Positions 24,815 through 34,232 of a stretch of DNA of 64,000 nt are shown piece by piece (the stretch's first letter is position 1; every line of letters starts with the position of its first letter). The position numbers and the translations under genes are program-made. The notes under the pieces were generated by a model, which was not told where the DNA came from, ran no database searches, and worked only from the letters and a program-made list of their open reading frames with translations. This DNA comes from Thermohalobaculum sp039028795 (GTDB lineage Bacteria; Pseudomonadota; Alphaproteobacteria; Rhodobacterales; Rhodobacteraceae): positions 1 through 64,000 of the forward strand of contig JBCCHJ010000003.1 in NCBI GenBank assembly GCA_039028795.1, given 5' to 3'.

Positions 24815-24823
24815 CGCGGGGCC

Positions 24824-26479
24824 TCAAGTCTGCAGCTGGATCAGATCGAACTTCAACAGCCACATTAGAATGGCCTCGACCGGGCCGTCGGCCATCTTGG
24901 TATCCCGCGACAGATCGGGGATCCCCAGGGGTCCGCTATCATGCACCATTTGCTGAATACCGGCGACCGCTTCGGGCCGAGATACCATCCGCTTCAGATG
25001 GGTCGCACCGCTCAGATTCATCATCTTCTGAACATCCGCTACAGTCACGCGCCGGACAGCGGTGAACTGCATTTCCGATGAAATCGCCATGCTTGGATAT
25101 CGCCGGTAAAGCGTGAAGGGGTCGATCGAGGACGGGTCTGCAGGCCGTCCTTCCTGCGGCGGAACCGTTGTCATGCCCCTGGCCCGGCGCCCTGCCAGAT
25201 CATCCCATAAAGCTTGGTATTGGGGAATGATCACGGACCAGTCATAGCAACGTTTCGCATGCTCCTGTCCGGCCTGGCCCATCGTTTTCCGCTTATCCGG
25301 ATCCTCCACCAGAGTCTTCAGGGCCTGGGTCATGTCACGCACATCGACCGCAGTGCGTTGATGTACAACGCCCAGATATTGGTGATAGCTGTCCGCCTGG
25401 TCTTCGAAACGGTTTGCGATCTGCATGCCCCGTCCTGGGCGGGCCATTAGCGTCCGGGTGCGGTAGCCGGTAACTCCGTCGATGACTGTGTCCTTGAACC
25501 CGTTCCAGTCTGAACAGACAACCGGCAGCCCGGCAGCCATGGCCTCGACCGGAACCAGTCCAAAGGTTTCCTGGATATTGTCCACCGGCAGGGCAAAGAT
25601 GTCGGCTGCTGACCAAAGCGAAAAACGCAGATCCGGATCCTTGCCATCTGGAAATTCAACCCGGACGTCGGGCGCCATTTCTTTCGCCGCATCGCGATGC
25701 AGTTTTTCGGTCGTCTCATCCCCAAACCAACCGGCCATCAGCAAAACCAGCTTTGTCCCGGTTTGCTCTGCGACCTGTTGCAAGGAAAGCATCAGCGGCG
25801 CGGGATGCATTTTTTCGAAGACCGACCGACGCCCCATCGACATCACGAGGACCTCGTCCTCGGCGATGGACAGCTTTTCGCGCCAGCGCGTGCGGTCCTC
25901 TGGATCATGGGCGAAACGTTCCGTGTCGATGCCCAGCGGAATGATCGGCAATTGCGGCACCGGCATGCGCCGCGCACCAAAACGCTGCGACAGGTAGTCC
26001 GCCGATTCATTGATGATCCCCGCAACAACGCTGTGTACGGCCTTCGAGGTGCAGATAATCGCATCCCAGTCTTCTACCGGGGCCGAAACCAGATCGTAAA
26101 GACTGGTGCAGATCCGCCGGGTCGACACAGTGTGGGTGATCCCGATCAGCGAATAGGCCTGCGGCCCGACCCGGCGCCGGACCCAGGAATAGGGTCCCAG
26201 CGAGGGCCCGGGTAGCATCATAGCACCATGTTCGGCGGTGCGCTGCGGTTCCTGCAGCATGGTTCCCACCACCTTACCGGTCCAGCCGAAGTCACCGACG
26301 GCCTTGGCAAAATGTTCGATATGCGCCTTCGAGCCCGCAACACAGCGCAGCGTATCCGTCGCGGCGTGACGGACATAACCGGCCAGAAAGGACTGCCCGG
26401 CCGCGCGCCGACCCGCCAGGGGCATCTTCTGGGATTCCATCGCATCAGGGTGATGAAAGATCGCGGCGGTGGCAGGCAT
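24824..26479 (-). CDS. Glycosyltransferase, GT-B fold (family 4-like)
   Basis: A 551-aa GT-B enzyme. The C-terminal nucleotide-sugar site is clear: FALPVDNIQETFGLVPVEAMAAGLPVVCSDWNG, with the E-x7-E signature (E in QETFGLVPVE). The N-terminal acceptor half (about 1-200) is unlike common GT4 enzymes and is not membrane-bound. About 100 residues after the GT domain (from ~445) form an extra tail of unknown function. It is first in a unit with the sulfotransferase and cupin genes and could build a sulfated surface sugar, an inference from neighbours. Confidence 0.85.
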   Translation of the reverse strand: MPATAAIFHHPDAMESQKMPLAGRRAAGQSFLAGYVRHAATDTLRCVAGSKAHIEHFAKAVGDFGWTGKVVGTMLQEPQRTAEHGAMMLPGPSLGPYSWVRRRVGPQAYSLIGITHTVSTRRICTSLYDLVSAPVEDWDAIICTSKAVHSVVAGIINESADYLSQRFGARRMPVPQLPIIPLGIDTERFAHDPEDRTRWREKLSIAEDEVLVMSMGRRSVFEKMHPAPLMLSLQQVAEQTGTKLVLLMAGWFGDETTEKLHRDAAKEMAPDVRVEFPDGKDPDLRFSLWSAADIFALPVDNIQETFGLVPVEAMAAGLPVVCSDWNGFKDTVIDGVTGYRTRTLMARPGRGMQIANRFEDQADSYHQYLGVVHQRTAVDVRDMTQALKTLVEDPDKRKTMGQAGQEHAKRCYDWSVIIPQYQALWDDLAGRRARGMTTVPPQEGRPADPSSIDPFTLYRRYPSMAISSEMQFTAVRRVTVADVQKMMNLSGATHLKRMVSRPEAVAGIQQMVHDSGPLGIPDLSRDTKMADGPVEAILMWLLKFDLIQLQT

Positions 26480-26794
26480 GTTTAGGCTCCTTCACCAAAT
26501 GGCCTATCATTGCGGCAAGGCAGCGACAATGACCGCCTGAAAGACATTTGGGCGGCAAAATGTGCCTGAAGAGTATTGCTATTCTGTCACGCAGGCCCGG
26601 TCAGGCGCGAACAATCCCAGCCGTCGATTTTTCGCTGAACCGTTTGCCTGAAAAACCATCGGCAAGGTGTCTTTATAAAGGGCAGCCATCCAAAAAAAAG
26701 CGGGCGCCCGAAAGCACCCGCCAAGCACAGCATAAGCTGTTAGTCGAGGGACGATGCCAATATCGGTATTCCCCATGGCGATTCCGGGAGTAGA
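26480..26794. other. Intergenic region containing the lpxK terminator
   Basis: Apart from the terminator at 26692-26722, nothing recognisable. A short open frame across 26579-26776 on the minus strand crosses the terminator hairpin and has no family resemblance, so it is not called. Confidence 0.5.
26692..26722 (-). terminator. Rho-independent terminator after lpxK
   Basis: On the minus strand an 8-bp stem GCGGGTGC / GCGCCCGC (one wobble) with a short TTTCGG loop is followed by eight T residues. It ends the run of genes from 32717 down to lpxK. Confidence 0.9.
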
Positions 26795-27820
26795 TCAAGG
26801 CGATTCTGTGCCGATTTCCGCGCCGGGCGCTGGACAGATTCGATCCAAAATTACATCGATCGGGGCCCAGTCGTCGGGTTCGAGACGGATCTGAACCGTG
26901 AAGGCCTGGCTGCGAAAAGCCTCGGGCAAGCGTACCGCGTCTTTCTCTGTCGTGACCAAAATCGCATTCGCGTCCCGCGCTTCTCGAACCAGGCGCTGCA
27001 GGATCTTCCGGTCATAGACCTGGTGGTCCGCAAACCCGTGGGAAGCAACGATATCGGCCCCCAAATCCCGCAAGGTTTGGAAGAACTTTTCAGGCCGGCC
27101 TATCCCCGCGAAAGCGATGACCTTGGCAACATCGAGCGCCAGACCGGTCTTTTGCGGAACAAGGCGAGCCCCCAGGACAGGTTTTGTCCCCAGCACCGGC
27201 CAGATTTGCGCGACCCTTTCACGGGACTTTTGATCACCGACCAGGACGATCAGATCAGCCCGGTCCAGGCCCTGGTGCACCGGCTCTCGCAATGGCCCCG
27301 CTGGAATAACCCGGCCATTGCCGAAACCCTGTCCTGCATCGACCATCACGATCGAGGCGTCCTTGGCCAGTCCGGGGTTCTGAAACCCATCATCCAGGAT
27401 CACCAGCTTTGCGCCAGCCTCTGCAGCAGCCCGGGCCCCCGCAGCGCGATCATCGGCCACCCAGACGGTGCCATAACCGGCCAGCATCAGCGGTTCATCC
27501 CCAACATCTGCGGCACTGTCCGCATCATCATCGACCAGATGCGGCCCTTTGATGCGACCGCCGTAACCGCGGCTCACGATATGGGCGACAGTGCCGCGGA
27601 CGGCCAGATGCTGCACCAAGGCCGCCACCATTGGCGACTTTCCTGCCCCCCCGGCGGTCAGGTTCCCAACGCACAACACCGGGACTGGAGCCTGTTCCGG
27701 TCGGGCCCGATCGATCCGCCACTTGGCCCCCAGTTGCCATAGGGCAGCGGCAGGCCAAAGCACACTGGACAGCCATCCCGGACGATCCGGAGGATTGGAC
27801 CAGAATTCTGGCGCTTTCAT
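26795..27820 (-). CDS. lpxK: Tetraacyldisaccharide 4'-kinase
   Basis: Phosphorylates the 4' position of the lipid A disaccharide precursor at the inner membrane. The protein of 341 aa has the Walker A-like GNLTAGGAGKSPMV (about 52-65), the VSRGYGG motif and LVILDDGFQNPGLAKD with the catalytic Asp pair. One N-terminal hydrophobic helix (about 15-30) anchors it. ATG overlaps the waaA stop (ATGA). Together with waaA and the acyltransferase upstream this forms a lipid A-Kdo assembly operon. Confidence 0.95.
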   Translation of the reverse strand: MKAPEFWSNPPDRPGWLSSVLWPAAALWQLGAKWRIDRARPEQAPVPVLCVGNLTAGGAGKSPMVAALVQHLAVRGTVAHIVSRGYGGRIKGPHLVDDDADSAADVGDEPLMLAGYGTVWVADDRAAGARAAAEAGAKLVILDDGFQNPGLAKDASIVMVDAGQGFGNGRVIPAGPLREPVHQGLDRADLIVLVGDQKSRERVAQIWPVLGTKPVLGARLVPQKTGLALDVAKVIAFAGIGRPEKFFQTLRDLGADIVASHGFADHQVYDRKILQRLVREARDANAILVTTEKDAVRLPEAFRSQAFTVQIRLEPDDWAPIDVILDRICPAPGAEIGTESP

Positions 27821-29091
27821 CGCCCCTGCTCCATCAGGATCAGCAATTCCGCCGCGATTCCATCTACGTCGGGTTTCAGGCCGTCATGCGCAGCCGTCGC
27901 CGCCCGAGTCATATCCCGGTGCTCCGCGACGGATGACAACAGCCGCACGACCGCATCGCCCAGATCATCCGCGCCTTCAATTGCTCGACTGCCGCCCGCA
28001 GCGCCGAAAGCCGCATAGGCAGGCGCAAAATTATCGACATGGGGGCCGTGCAGAATGGCGGTCTGCAGGCTGGCGGGCTCGAACGGCGTGTGACCGCCCA
28101 TCGGCACCAGCGAGCCGCCGACAAACGTGACCGGCGCCAACTGATACCAAAGCCCCATCTCACCCATCGTATCCGCCAACACCACCTCGGTCTCGGGGCC
28201 CGGCATGGCTTTGGTGCTGTGGCGCGCATGGTTGATCCCACGCTCCTCCATCATCCGGCACAGGTCATCGCCGCGCTCTGGATGGCGCGGCGCCAGGATC
28301 AGCAGGGCCTCGGGCAGTCTTTCTTGCACATGGGTCTGCGCATCCAAGACCAGTTCTTCTTCGCCGGGATGGGTTGACGCCGCCAGCCAAACAGGCCGGC
28401 CTTGGGTCGCGGCTTGCATCGCTTGCAGTTGATCAAGCTGACAGCTTGGGGCATCGACCAAAGCCTTCAGGTTGCCGCCAAAACGCGCATTCACGCCAAA
28501 GGCGCTAAGCCGGTGGCGTGTTTCATCATCTTGGGCCAGGATCATATTGAACCGGGACAGCAGGATCGAGGCCATGTCCGGCGCCCTCTGCCAACGCTTC
28601 GTGCTTTTGGCGGACACCCGGGCGTTCACCAAGGCCATCGGCACTTTGCGATGGGCCGTCGCTTCGATCAGCCTGGGCCAGAACTCGCTTTCGACCCAGA
28701 TTGCCAGGTCGGGCCGCCAGTGGTCCAGAAACGGCGACACGGCCGCGTTCGTGTCAACAGGGACGTATTGGTGAGACGCGCCGCAGGGCAAGGCCGGTCC
28801 GATCTGCCGGGCCGATGAAACCGTCCCCGTCGTCACCAGGATCGCAGCATCCGATTGCATCTGCAGCGCCGCAATCAGCGGCAGCATCGATTTTGCCTCA
28901 CCGACGCTGGCGCCATGCAGCCAGATCAGACGTCCTTCGGGCCGCTGGCGATCTGCCCGGCCCAGACGCTCATCCAGCCGGCCTGGATCTTCCTTACCCC
29001 GCGCCTTGCGCATCTGTAGAAGCGGCCAGGCCACAGGACCAGCAAGCCGGGACGCCATCAGGTACGCTGACAATGCTGAAGACCGACGCAT
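27817..29091 (-). CDS. waaA: 3-deoxy-D-manno-octulosonic acid (Kdo) transferase
   Basis: GT30 enzyme that adds Kdo from CMP-Kdo to lipid IV(A). Seen motifs are WLHGASVGEA (about 57-66), WVESEFWPRLI with the catalytic-region Glu, LAASTHPGEEE, and FVGGSLVPMGGHTPFEPA near the CMP site. The start at 29091 overlaps the preceding stop by one base (TGATG), giving 424 aa, the usual family length; a longer frame from 29139 would overlap the acyltransferase gene. One N-terminal membrane-associated helix is present. Confidence 0.95.
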   Translation of the reverse strand: MRRSSALSAYLMASRLAGPVAWPLLQMRKARGKEDPGRLDERLGRADRQRPEGRLIWLHGASVGEAKSMLPLIAALQMQSDAAILVTTGTVSSARQIGPALPCGASHQYVPVDTNAAVSPFLDHWRPDLAIWVESEFWPRLIEATAHRKVPMALVNARVSAKSTKRWQRAPDMASILLSRFNMILAQDDETRHRLSAFGVNARFGGNLKALVDAPSCQLDQLQAMQAATQGRPVWLAASTHPGEEELVLDAQTHVQERLPEALLILAPRHPERGDDLCRMMEERGINHARHSTKAMPGPETEVVLADTMGEMGLWYQLAPVTFVGGSLVPMGGHTPFEPASLQTAILHGPHVDNFAPAYAAFGAAGGSRAIEGADDLGDAVVRLLSSVAEHRDMTRAATAAHDGLKPDVDGIAAELLILMEQGR

Positions 29092-29849
29092 CAGCCAGTC
29101 CCCGGCGCGGGATCGGGCGGAACCTCTGCCTGCCCGCATCGGCGGTCCGCCAGTGCTGTAATCCTGTTGAGCTCTTCTTCGATCTGCAGGGCATAGGCTG
29201 CGACGGTTGCATCATCGTCCCGGTCAGGCGGATTTAACGTTTCCCCGTAAATCTGCAGACCCGACCCAAAGGGCCAGGGCACCATGAAGCGGTCCCAGTT
29301 GTGCAGGACCTTTGCCTTTCGGGCGGAAAAAGTGATCGGCTGCACTGGTGCCCGCGTGACGATAGAAAGACGTGCAGCCCCATGCTGCGCCCGCATCCGC
29401 GGGCCGCGTGGGCCATCTGGCGTAATGGCGATCAGGGCCTTCCGATCGCGCAAGGCAGCTTCTGCGCCAACGAAGGCCTCGACCCCACCTTTGTCGCGGC
29501 GTTTTTCGCGGTCATATGTCGATCCACGGACCGCAACCACGCCAAACCGCGCGACCAGGGCCGAAATCAGATCGCCATCCCGGTTGTTCGAAATCATCGC
29601 GACGGTGTAGCGCCGCTGCCGCCCGCGCGGCACCCAGAAAACAGACATGAAAAGCCGCCCGTGCCAGCCGACGGCGATCACACCGGTCTCTCCCGTGAGC
29701 GCGCGGTCGTAGTTTTCACGCCCTTCGATCGACCACCGCGTCGTCCAATTCACCAGACGCATATAGAAGGCACCGACGATCGAAGACAACCAGCGTCCAG
29801 ACGCCGATTGGCGCAACCAGCGCGCCACACCATCAAGCCTCAGCCTCAT
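29091..29849 (-). CDS. Lysophospholipid acyltransferase-like protein (DUF374)
   Basis: A 252-aa LPLAT-superfamily protein of the DUF374 group. The HX4D-like acyltransferase motif is degenerate (VGWHGRLFMS); AMISNNRDGDLISALVARFG, VRGSTYDREKR and ITPDGPRGPRM match the group. It sits at the head of the waaA-lpxK unit with a one-base overlap, so a role in lipid A or phospholipid acylation is likely, but the exact reaction is not known for DUF374 proteins. Confidence 0.88.
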   Translation of the reverse strand: MRLRLDGVARWLRQSASGRWLSSIVGAFYMRLVNWTTRWSIEGRENYDRALTGETGVIAVGWHGRLFMSVFWVPRGRQRRYTVAMISNNRDGDLISALVARFGVVAVRGSTYDREKRRDKGGVEAFVGAEAALRDRKALIAITPDGPRGPRMRAQHGAARLSIVTRAPVQPITFSARKAKVLHNWDRFMVPWPFGSGLQIYGETLNPPDRDDDATVAAYALQIEEELNRITALADRRCGQAEVPPDPAPGTG

Positions 29850-29867
29850 GACGCGCTAGGAATCCAC

Positions 29868-30116
29868 CTAGTTTTCCAGTGCGTCCGGCTCGGCGCTGTC
29901 TTCCTGCTCTTCGTCGCGCAGCTTATGCAGATGCGCCACGAAGTAGCGCATGTGCGCATTGTCGACCGTGCGCTGTGCTGCATTCTTCCAAGCGGCGTGC
30001 GCCTTAGCATAGCTGGGGTAGACACCGATCACATCCAAATTGTCCGGATCACGGAACTCCGTGGTTTGCGGGTCCTTTAGCTCTCCACCAAAGACCAGAT
30101 GCAGCTTGGTCGTCAT
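29868..30116 (-). CDS. DUF4170 family protein
   Basis: An 82-aa soluble protein of a family found almost only in alphaproteobacteria, usually beside lipid A genes. Typical features are the LHLVFGGELKDP start, the central IGVYPSYAKAHAAWKNAAQRTVDNAHMRYFV, and an acidic tail. Function is unknown. It lies 18 bp upstream of the acyltransferase gene. Confidence 0.88.
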   Translation of the reverse strand: MTTKLHLVFGGELKDPQTTEFRDPDNLDVIGVYPSYAKAHAAWKNAAQRTVDNAHMRYFVAHLHKLRDEEQEDSAEPDALEN

Positions 30117-30198
30117 GTCGAACGCTCCATTTCAAGGGGCCGGCCCAGGATCGGCGACCACTCCGTTGCGGCGCACCATACTGGCCCGCGCGGCAATT

Positions 30199-30996
30199 TC
30201 AATCGTGCCTGCCGGGCATTCGATGGTCCATGATCTGATCATGAAGATGCAGCGGTGCGGCAATAACGCCGTCCTGCATGCCAGCCGGGCTGTTGAACCT
30301 CAACGGCTGCCCCCAGCCGTCCGTGACCTTGGCGCCCGCTTCAGACAAGATCAGCGCACCCGCCGCAAGATCCCATTCATAAGACCGCCGGAAGGTCAGC
30401 ATCGTGTCGAACCTGCTGTCGGCAACCAGGCACATGCGCCATGCAAGCGAGGACCGAAAATGCCGGGTCAAAGGCGGCACGCCGCCTGCCCAGTTACGCT
30501 CTCTCATCTGGACCTGCGCCGCCAGGACCGTCGCCTCGTCCAGACTGGCAGGACCGGTCACGGCGAGATCCCGGTCATTGTTCGTTGTCCCCTGCCCCCG
30601 CGCAGCGCTGTAGAGTTCCCCCAGCGCCGGCAGGTCAACGGCAGCGGCAATCACCTGCCCGCGTTCCGCCACCGCGAGGGCAACGGAAAAACCTTCGTAG
30701 CCTTCGATGAAGGCTCGGGTGCCATCGATTGGATCGATGATGAAGACCCGGTCTTTGTCCAAGCGGTCCTCGTTATCCTCGCTTTCTTCGGACAGCCAGC
30801 CATAGTCCGGACGAGCCCGGCCCAATCGATCCTCCAACATCTCATTTATTTCCAGGTCCGCTGCCGTCACAGGACCTGCATCATCGGGCTTTTCATATGT
30901 GCGAACGTTCGTCCTGAAATGCTTCCTGGCGATTTTGCCAGCCTCTATTGCCGCCGCCGACAGTAGGTCCCGATCTTCCTTTGGATCAGGCGCCAA
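30199..30996 (-). CDS. cysQ: 3'(2'),5'-bisphosphate nucleotidase / inositol monophosphatase family
   Basis: A 265-aa Mg-dependent, Li-sensitive phosphatase. Metal ligands are visible in WLSEES (Glu67-69 area), DPIDGTRAF (the signature DPxDGT) and YEWDLAAG (Asp near 212). It probably removes the 3'-phosphate of PAP, the by-product of sulfotransferases and sulfate assimilation; a PAPS-dependent sulfotransferase is encoded 5 kb away. Inositol phosphate hydrolysis is the alternative. Its start overlaps the end of the TldE/PmbA gene by 11 bp. Confidence 0.9.
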   Translation of the reverse strand: MAPDPKEDRDLLSAAAIEAGKIARKHFRTNVRTYEKPDDAGPVTAADLEINEMLEDRLGRARPDYGWLSEESEDNEDRLDKDRVFIIDPIDGTRAFIEGYEGFSVALAVAERGQVIAAAVDLPALGELYSAARGQGTTNNDRDLAVTGPASLDEATVLAAQVQMRERNWAGGVPPLTRHFRSSLAWRMCLVADSRFDTMLTFRRSYEWDLAAGALILSEAGAKVTDGWGQPLRFNSPAGMQDGVIAAPLHLHDQIMDHRMPGRHD

Positions 30997-32326
30997 CCGT
31001 CAGCCCCTCGACCAAGAGAGAGGGCACCTGATAGGATCGATACGGATCGGCATCATTTGCAGCGATCATCGATTTGACCATATTGGGCAGGCTGCCGGCT
31101 ATTGTCAGCTCGTTCACAGGGTAAGCGATTTCACCACCCTCGACCCAAAAGCCCGATGCGCCGCGACTATAGTCACCGGTCGTCGCACTGATCGAAAGCC
31201 CAATCATCGACGTCACGATCAATCCCCGGCCCATCTCGGCGATCAAGTCATCCCGCGAAGCCGGGCCTTGGGTCAGGACCACGTTGCTGACGCCAGGGCT
31301 GGGCGGCGCGGTGACGCCGCGTCTGGCATTCCCGGTCGAAGCCAAACCAAGTTTGCGCCCCGTCGCCGCGTCCAGGACCCAGCGTTCAAGGACACCATCC
31401 TCAATGATCGGCCGCCGCGCGCCGCCGATACCCTCGGCATCGAATGGGCGAGAGCCCAGACCCCTGGGCATAAGCGGATCTTCGATCAGATCCATCCCCT
31501 TCGGCAGCACCTGGCTTCCCATCGCATCGCGCAGCCAGCTTGCGCCGCGCGCCACCTGCGCTCCATTCACCGCGGACAGAATGTGACCGATCAGGCTGGA
31601 CGCACACCGCTCATCATAAAGAACCGGTACCGCGCCACCTGGAGGCTTGCGCGGGTTCAGCGCTGCAACCGCGCGCTCGCCCGACCGGGTACCGATCGAG
31701 GCCGCCGACGGCATATCGGCGATGAACCGCCGTGTCTCCCCGGCATAGTCACGCTCGCGGGCAAGGCCCTCGCCAGCGATCGCCGAAGCGCCCACCGAAA
31801 AACTGGTCCGGCGATAGCTGCCCATAAGCCCATTCGTCGCCGCCAGCGTGACATCCATCGCCTCGCGCCCGGCATGGGCCTGTTCGACCTGGCTCACACC
31901 TGCGACGGCCAACGCGGCCTCCTCTGCCTCTAGGGCCAGGGCCTCCAGGGCCTCGGGCGCGGCAGGTTGAGCGGGATCTTCCAATTCCAGATCCGCGTCG
32001 ATACCGGCTGACAACTCGGCCGGGTCAAGCAGTCCGACCGTAGGATCCTCGGGGGCTTCCTTGGCAATTGCCACGGCCCTATCCGCCAAGACGTCCAAGG
32101 CACCTGCTGAAAGATCCGATGTCGACACGCATGCTTGACGCGCTCCCAACAGAACCCGCAATCCCGCCTCGCGGGATTCCGAACTTTCCGCCTCTTCCAG
32201 GACCCGGCCAGAAACGCCGATGTGCACGCCCTGGGATGCCAGAACGATGGCGTCTGCCGCCTCTGCCCCGGCGTTTCGGGCCGCGGTCAGCAAGTGGTCG
32301 GCGATTTCTCTATCTGTCTGCGGCAC
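30986..32326 (-). CDS. pmbA: TldE/PmbA-like metalloprotease-family protein
   Basis: A 446-aa member of the TldD/TldE family. Seen are GLRVLLGARQACVSTSDLS in the N-domain and the C-domain run GSRPFDAEGIGGARRPIIEDGVLERWVLD, GDYSRGASGFWVEGGEIAYPVNELTIAGSL. It lacks the HExxxH zinc motif that marks TldD, so it is the non-catalytic TldE/PmbA partner, which works in peptide maturation and antitoxin turnover with TldD. It is 1 bp from the MAPEG gene and overlaps cysQ. Confidence 0.9.
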   Translation of the reverse strand: MPQTDREIADHLLTAARNAGAEAADAIVLASQGVHIGVSGRVLEEAESSESREAGLRVLLGARQACVSTSDLSAGALDVLADRAVAIAKEAPEDPTVGLLDPAELSAGIDADLELEDPAQPAAPEALEALALEAEEAALAVAGVSQVEQAHAGREAMDVTLAATNGLMGSYRRTSFSVGASAIAGEGLARERDYAGETRRFIADMPSAASIGTRSGERAVAALNPRKPPGGAVPVLYDERCASSLIGHILSAVNGAQVARGASWLRDAMGSQVLPKGMDLIEDPLMPRGLGSRPFDAEGIGGARRPIIEDGVLERWVLDAATGRKLGLASTGNARRGVTAPPSPGVSNVVLTQGPASRDDLIAEMGRGLIVTSMIGLSISATTGDYSRGASGFWVEGGEIAYPVNELTIAGSLPNMVKSMIAANDADPYRSYQVPSLLVEGLTVGA

Positions 32327-32327
32327 G

Positions 32328-32717
32328 CTAAAACACCACGGAAAAGATCAAACGCAGCGCCAGAACACCAGTGGCAAGAAGGGTGATGATCATTCCATAG
32401 AACCGCAGTTCTATCCCTTTGCGGGCTTTCAGAAAATGAACGCCGTGCAGCACCCGACCGGTAATGAATGCCAGCGCCAAAATATGCAATAACCAACCCG
32501 TTGTGCCCAAACCTTCCGCCAAACCCAGCATGATCAGAAAAATCGGGATCGTCTCGGTCGCGTTGCCGTGTCCACGGATCAACCGCTCGCCATGCTCGCT
32601 CCCACCGGCGCCCAGCGAAACGCCTTCACCCCGCCGAAAGCCAACTACCTGGAAAAGAAGAAAAATTATCCAGATGGCCAGAAGACCGGCATAGAACGCT
32701 GTGATGGGAAGCGGCAT
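32328..32717 (-). CDS. MAPEG-family membrane protein
   Basis: A 129-aa protein with four predicted transmembrane helices (about 5-24, 55-74, 76-96, 105-126). The loop RGEGVSLGAGGSEHGERLIRGHGNATETIPIF, with H-x2-ERLIRGHGNATE, is typical of bacterial MAPEG proteins (glutathione-dependent membrane enzymes). Substrate unknown. It starts the operon that runs through pmbA and cysQ. Confidence 0.88.
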   Translation of the reverse strand: MPLPITAFYAGLLAIWIIFLLFQVVGFRRGEGVSLGAGGSEHGERLIRGHGNATETIPIFLIMLGLAEGLGTTGWLLHILALAFITGRVLHGVHFLKARKGIELRFYGMIITLLATGVLALRLIFSVVF

Positions 32718-32972
32718 GGTTATCCTTCTTCAGAGAAAGGCGGCGTGGACTCACGTAGCCTTCTTAGCGCAGGATTTTGGGGATGGACAGGTAAACGCAC
32801 ATTGCGAATGCAAAGCGCGCGCAACTAACGTTCAGGTTGTAAAATGCAGCCTGCAGTAACAATTTGCTACACAATTGCGGCAGAAATTTGTTAACTTTTG
32901 CAATGTGGGAAGGGATTTGCGTTGAGCAATTTCAATCTCCATGTTTGTAGCGAGGTAGTGAGGAAGTGATTG

Positions 32973-33704
32973 ATGAGACCTCTCAAACTTTTATCGATCA
33001 GTACGCTGATCGCCGCTGGGATGGCCATAATGCTTGCCAGTCCAGCGTCTGCCGCAACAATTGTCGGTAAAGCGGTCGACGGCGTAGGCAGTTCTACCCA
33101 AGTTGGAAATACCGTAAATCGCCCAATGCTTGGCGATGCAATCGAGTATTTTATCCCGCTTAGTGGTTCGAGCTGTACATACGGCGTCAACGGCTGCGGC
33201 TTGTCTTCGGACATCGGGAAAGGTGGCCCCAAGCTATCGATGTTCCTGGAATTCAGCCCTGTGGATTTGGTTAACCCATCCACGTTGGATATTTGGTTCG
33301 AAGACCTTGACCTTAAAAGAGCAAACGATCCGTCGAAGTTCTTCGAGCGTTTCCGGCTCTTGGATGCGAGCGGCGATTCACTGCTCAGCGGTCAAGGGGT
33401 AAGCGGTAGTGGCTGGGTCGACAATATCAACGACATGATCGTCAATGGCGACCTAGGCGGTGGTTTCGACATCCAGTATTTGACGCTGGACCTTGGGGTG
33501 CTTCAGCAGAGTCCGTTCTATTTGGAGCTGGAGTTCAAGTCGAAATTCACCGGCGGATACAAGGTCAAAAATACACCTGAATACCTGACCGCAAAAGTCA
33601 CATCGGTTTCGGCCGTTCCGTTGCCAGCAGGGTTCATCCTGTTGCTGACGGGTATCGGCGGGTTCGGCCTTGTGGCGCGGCGTAGGAATAAGGTCGAAGC
33701 TTAG
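32973..33704 (+). CDS. Secreted protein with VPLPA-CTERM sorting tail (copy 1)
   Basis: A 243-aa exported protein. The signal peptide (about 1-26) ends in ASPASA before ATIVGKAVDG. The C-terminus has the sorting pattern of exosortase substrates: VPLPAGFILLLTGIGGFGLVARRR, meaning the VPLPA motif, one hydrophobic helix and an Arg cluster. The body is beta-rich with two Cys in SSCTYGVNGCGLS, and I do not recognise a domain. AGGAAGTGATTG precedes the ATG at 32973. A strong terminator follows, so it is transcribed alone. Confidence 0.88.
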   Translation: MRPLKLLSISTLIAAGMAIMLASPASAATIVGKAVDGVGSSTQVGNTVNRPMLGDAIEYFIPLSGSSCTYGVNGCGLSSDIGKGGPKLSMFLEFSPVDLVNPSTLDIWFEDLDLKRANDPSKFFERFRLLDASGDSLLSGQGVSGSGWVDNINDMIVNGDLGGGFDIQYLTLDLGVLQQSPFYLELEFKSKFTGGYKVKNTPEYLTAKVTSVSAVPLPAGFILLLTGIGGFGLVARRRNKVEA

Positions 33705-33727
33705 CAGACCTTACACGAAAACCTTTT

Positions 33728-33761
33728 ACGGGCCCTGCCGAACGCGGGGCCCGTTTTAATT
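33728..33761 (+). terminator. Rho-independent terminator
   Basis: Perfect 8-bp stem ACGGGCCC / GGGCCCGT with an 11-nt loop, followed by TTTAATT, 23 bp after the VPLPA-CTERM gene. Confidence 0.88.
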
Positions 33762-33792
33762 CGTAAAGGGCGATATTGCCAACTCCGGCGTT

Positions 33793-34104
33793 CTAATGCG
33801 TCCAGGCGCCCCGGCGGTCATGGGCAAAGTTGCCGCCATACCCCTGAGGCCTAACATTCGGCCTGCGCTTCTTTGGCTCTTGAACCTGATAGGCAATGCC
33901 GTTCCGTTCGGCATAGTCCACAGCGGCTTCTTTGGTCTCGAAGGTCAGCTTGACCTGCGCTTGCGTGTCGCCGGACCCGGTCCATCCCATCAGCGGATCG
34001 ATTTGCCGGGCCTGTGCCGGGGCATATTCCAATACCCAGTTCTTCGAATTGCCCTGACCGGATGTCATGGCGCTTTTCGCGGGTTGATAGATCCGGGCGT
34101 GCAT
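33793..34104 (-). CDS. NADH dehydrogenase accessory subunit, NDUFS4-like (ETC complex I subunit)
   Basis: A 103-aa protein of the family of the 18-kDa complex I subunit, present in mitochondria and alphaproteobacteria. It begins ARIYQPAKSAMTSGQGNSKNWVLEY and contains DPLMGWTGSGDTQAQVKLTFETKEAAVDYAERNGIAYQV, the hallmark block. GAGGAGAACAGCCA precedes the start. It acts on the cytoplasmic arm of respiratory complex I. As usual in this group, it is outside the nuo operon. Confidence 0.93.
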   Translation of the reverse strand: MHARIYQPAKSAMTSGQGNSKNWVLEYAPAQARQIDPLMGWTGSGDTQAQVKLTFETKEAAVDYAERNGIAYQVQEPKKRRPNVRPQGYGGNFAHDRRGAWTH

Positions 34105-34232
34105 TGGCTGTTCTCCTCGATCAGAGGGGTATTGCTGTGCCCTTTAATATTCGACCAACCCGATAAGATGGCAAGGGCTAGGTCGCTAAAATCCATCGAT
34201 TTAGGTAAGAGCCTCAGCTGTCATCCGGCGGT

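Noticed and set aside
26579..26776. A 65-codon minus-strand frame after lpxK
   Set aside because: It crosses the lpxK terminator hairpin and has no ribosome binding site or recognisable sequence.
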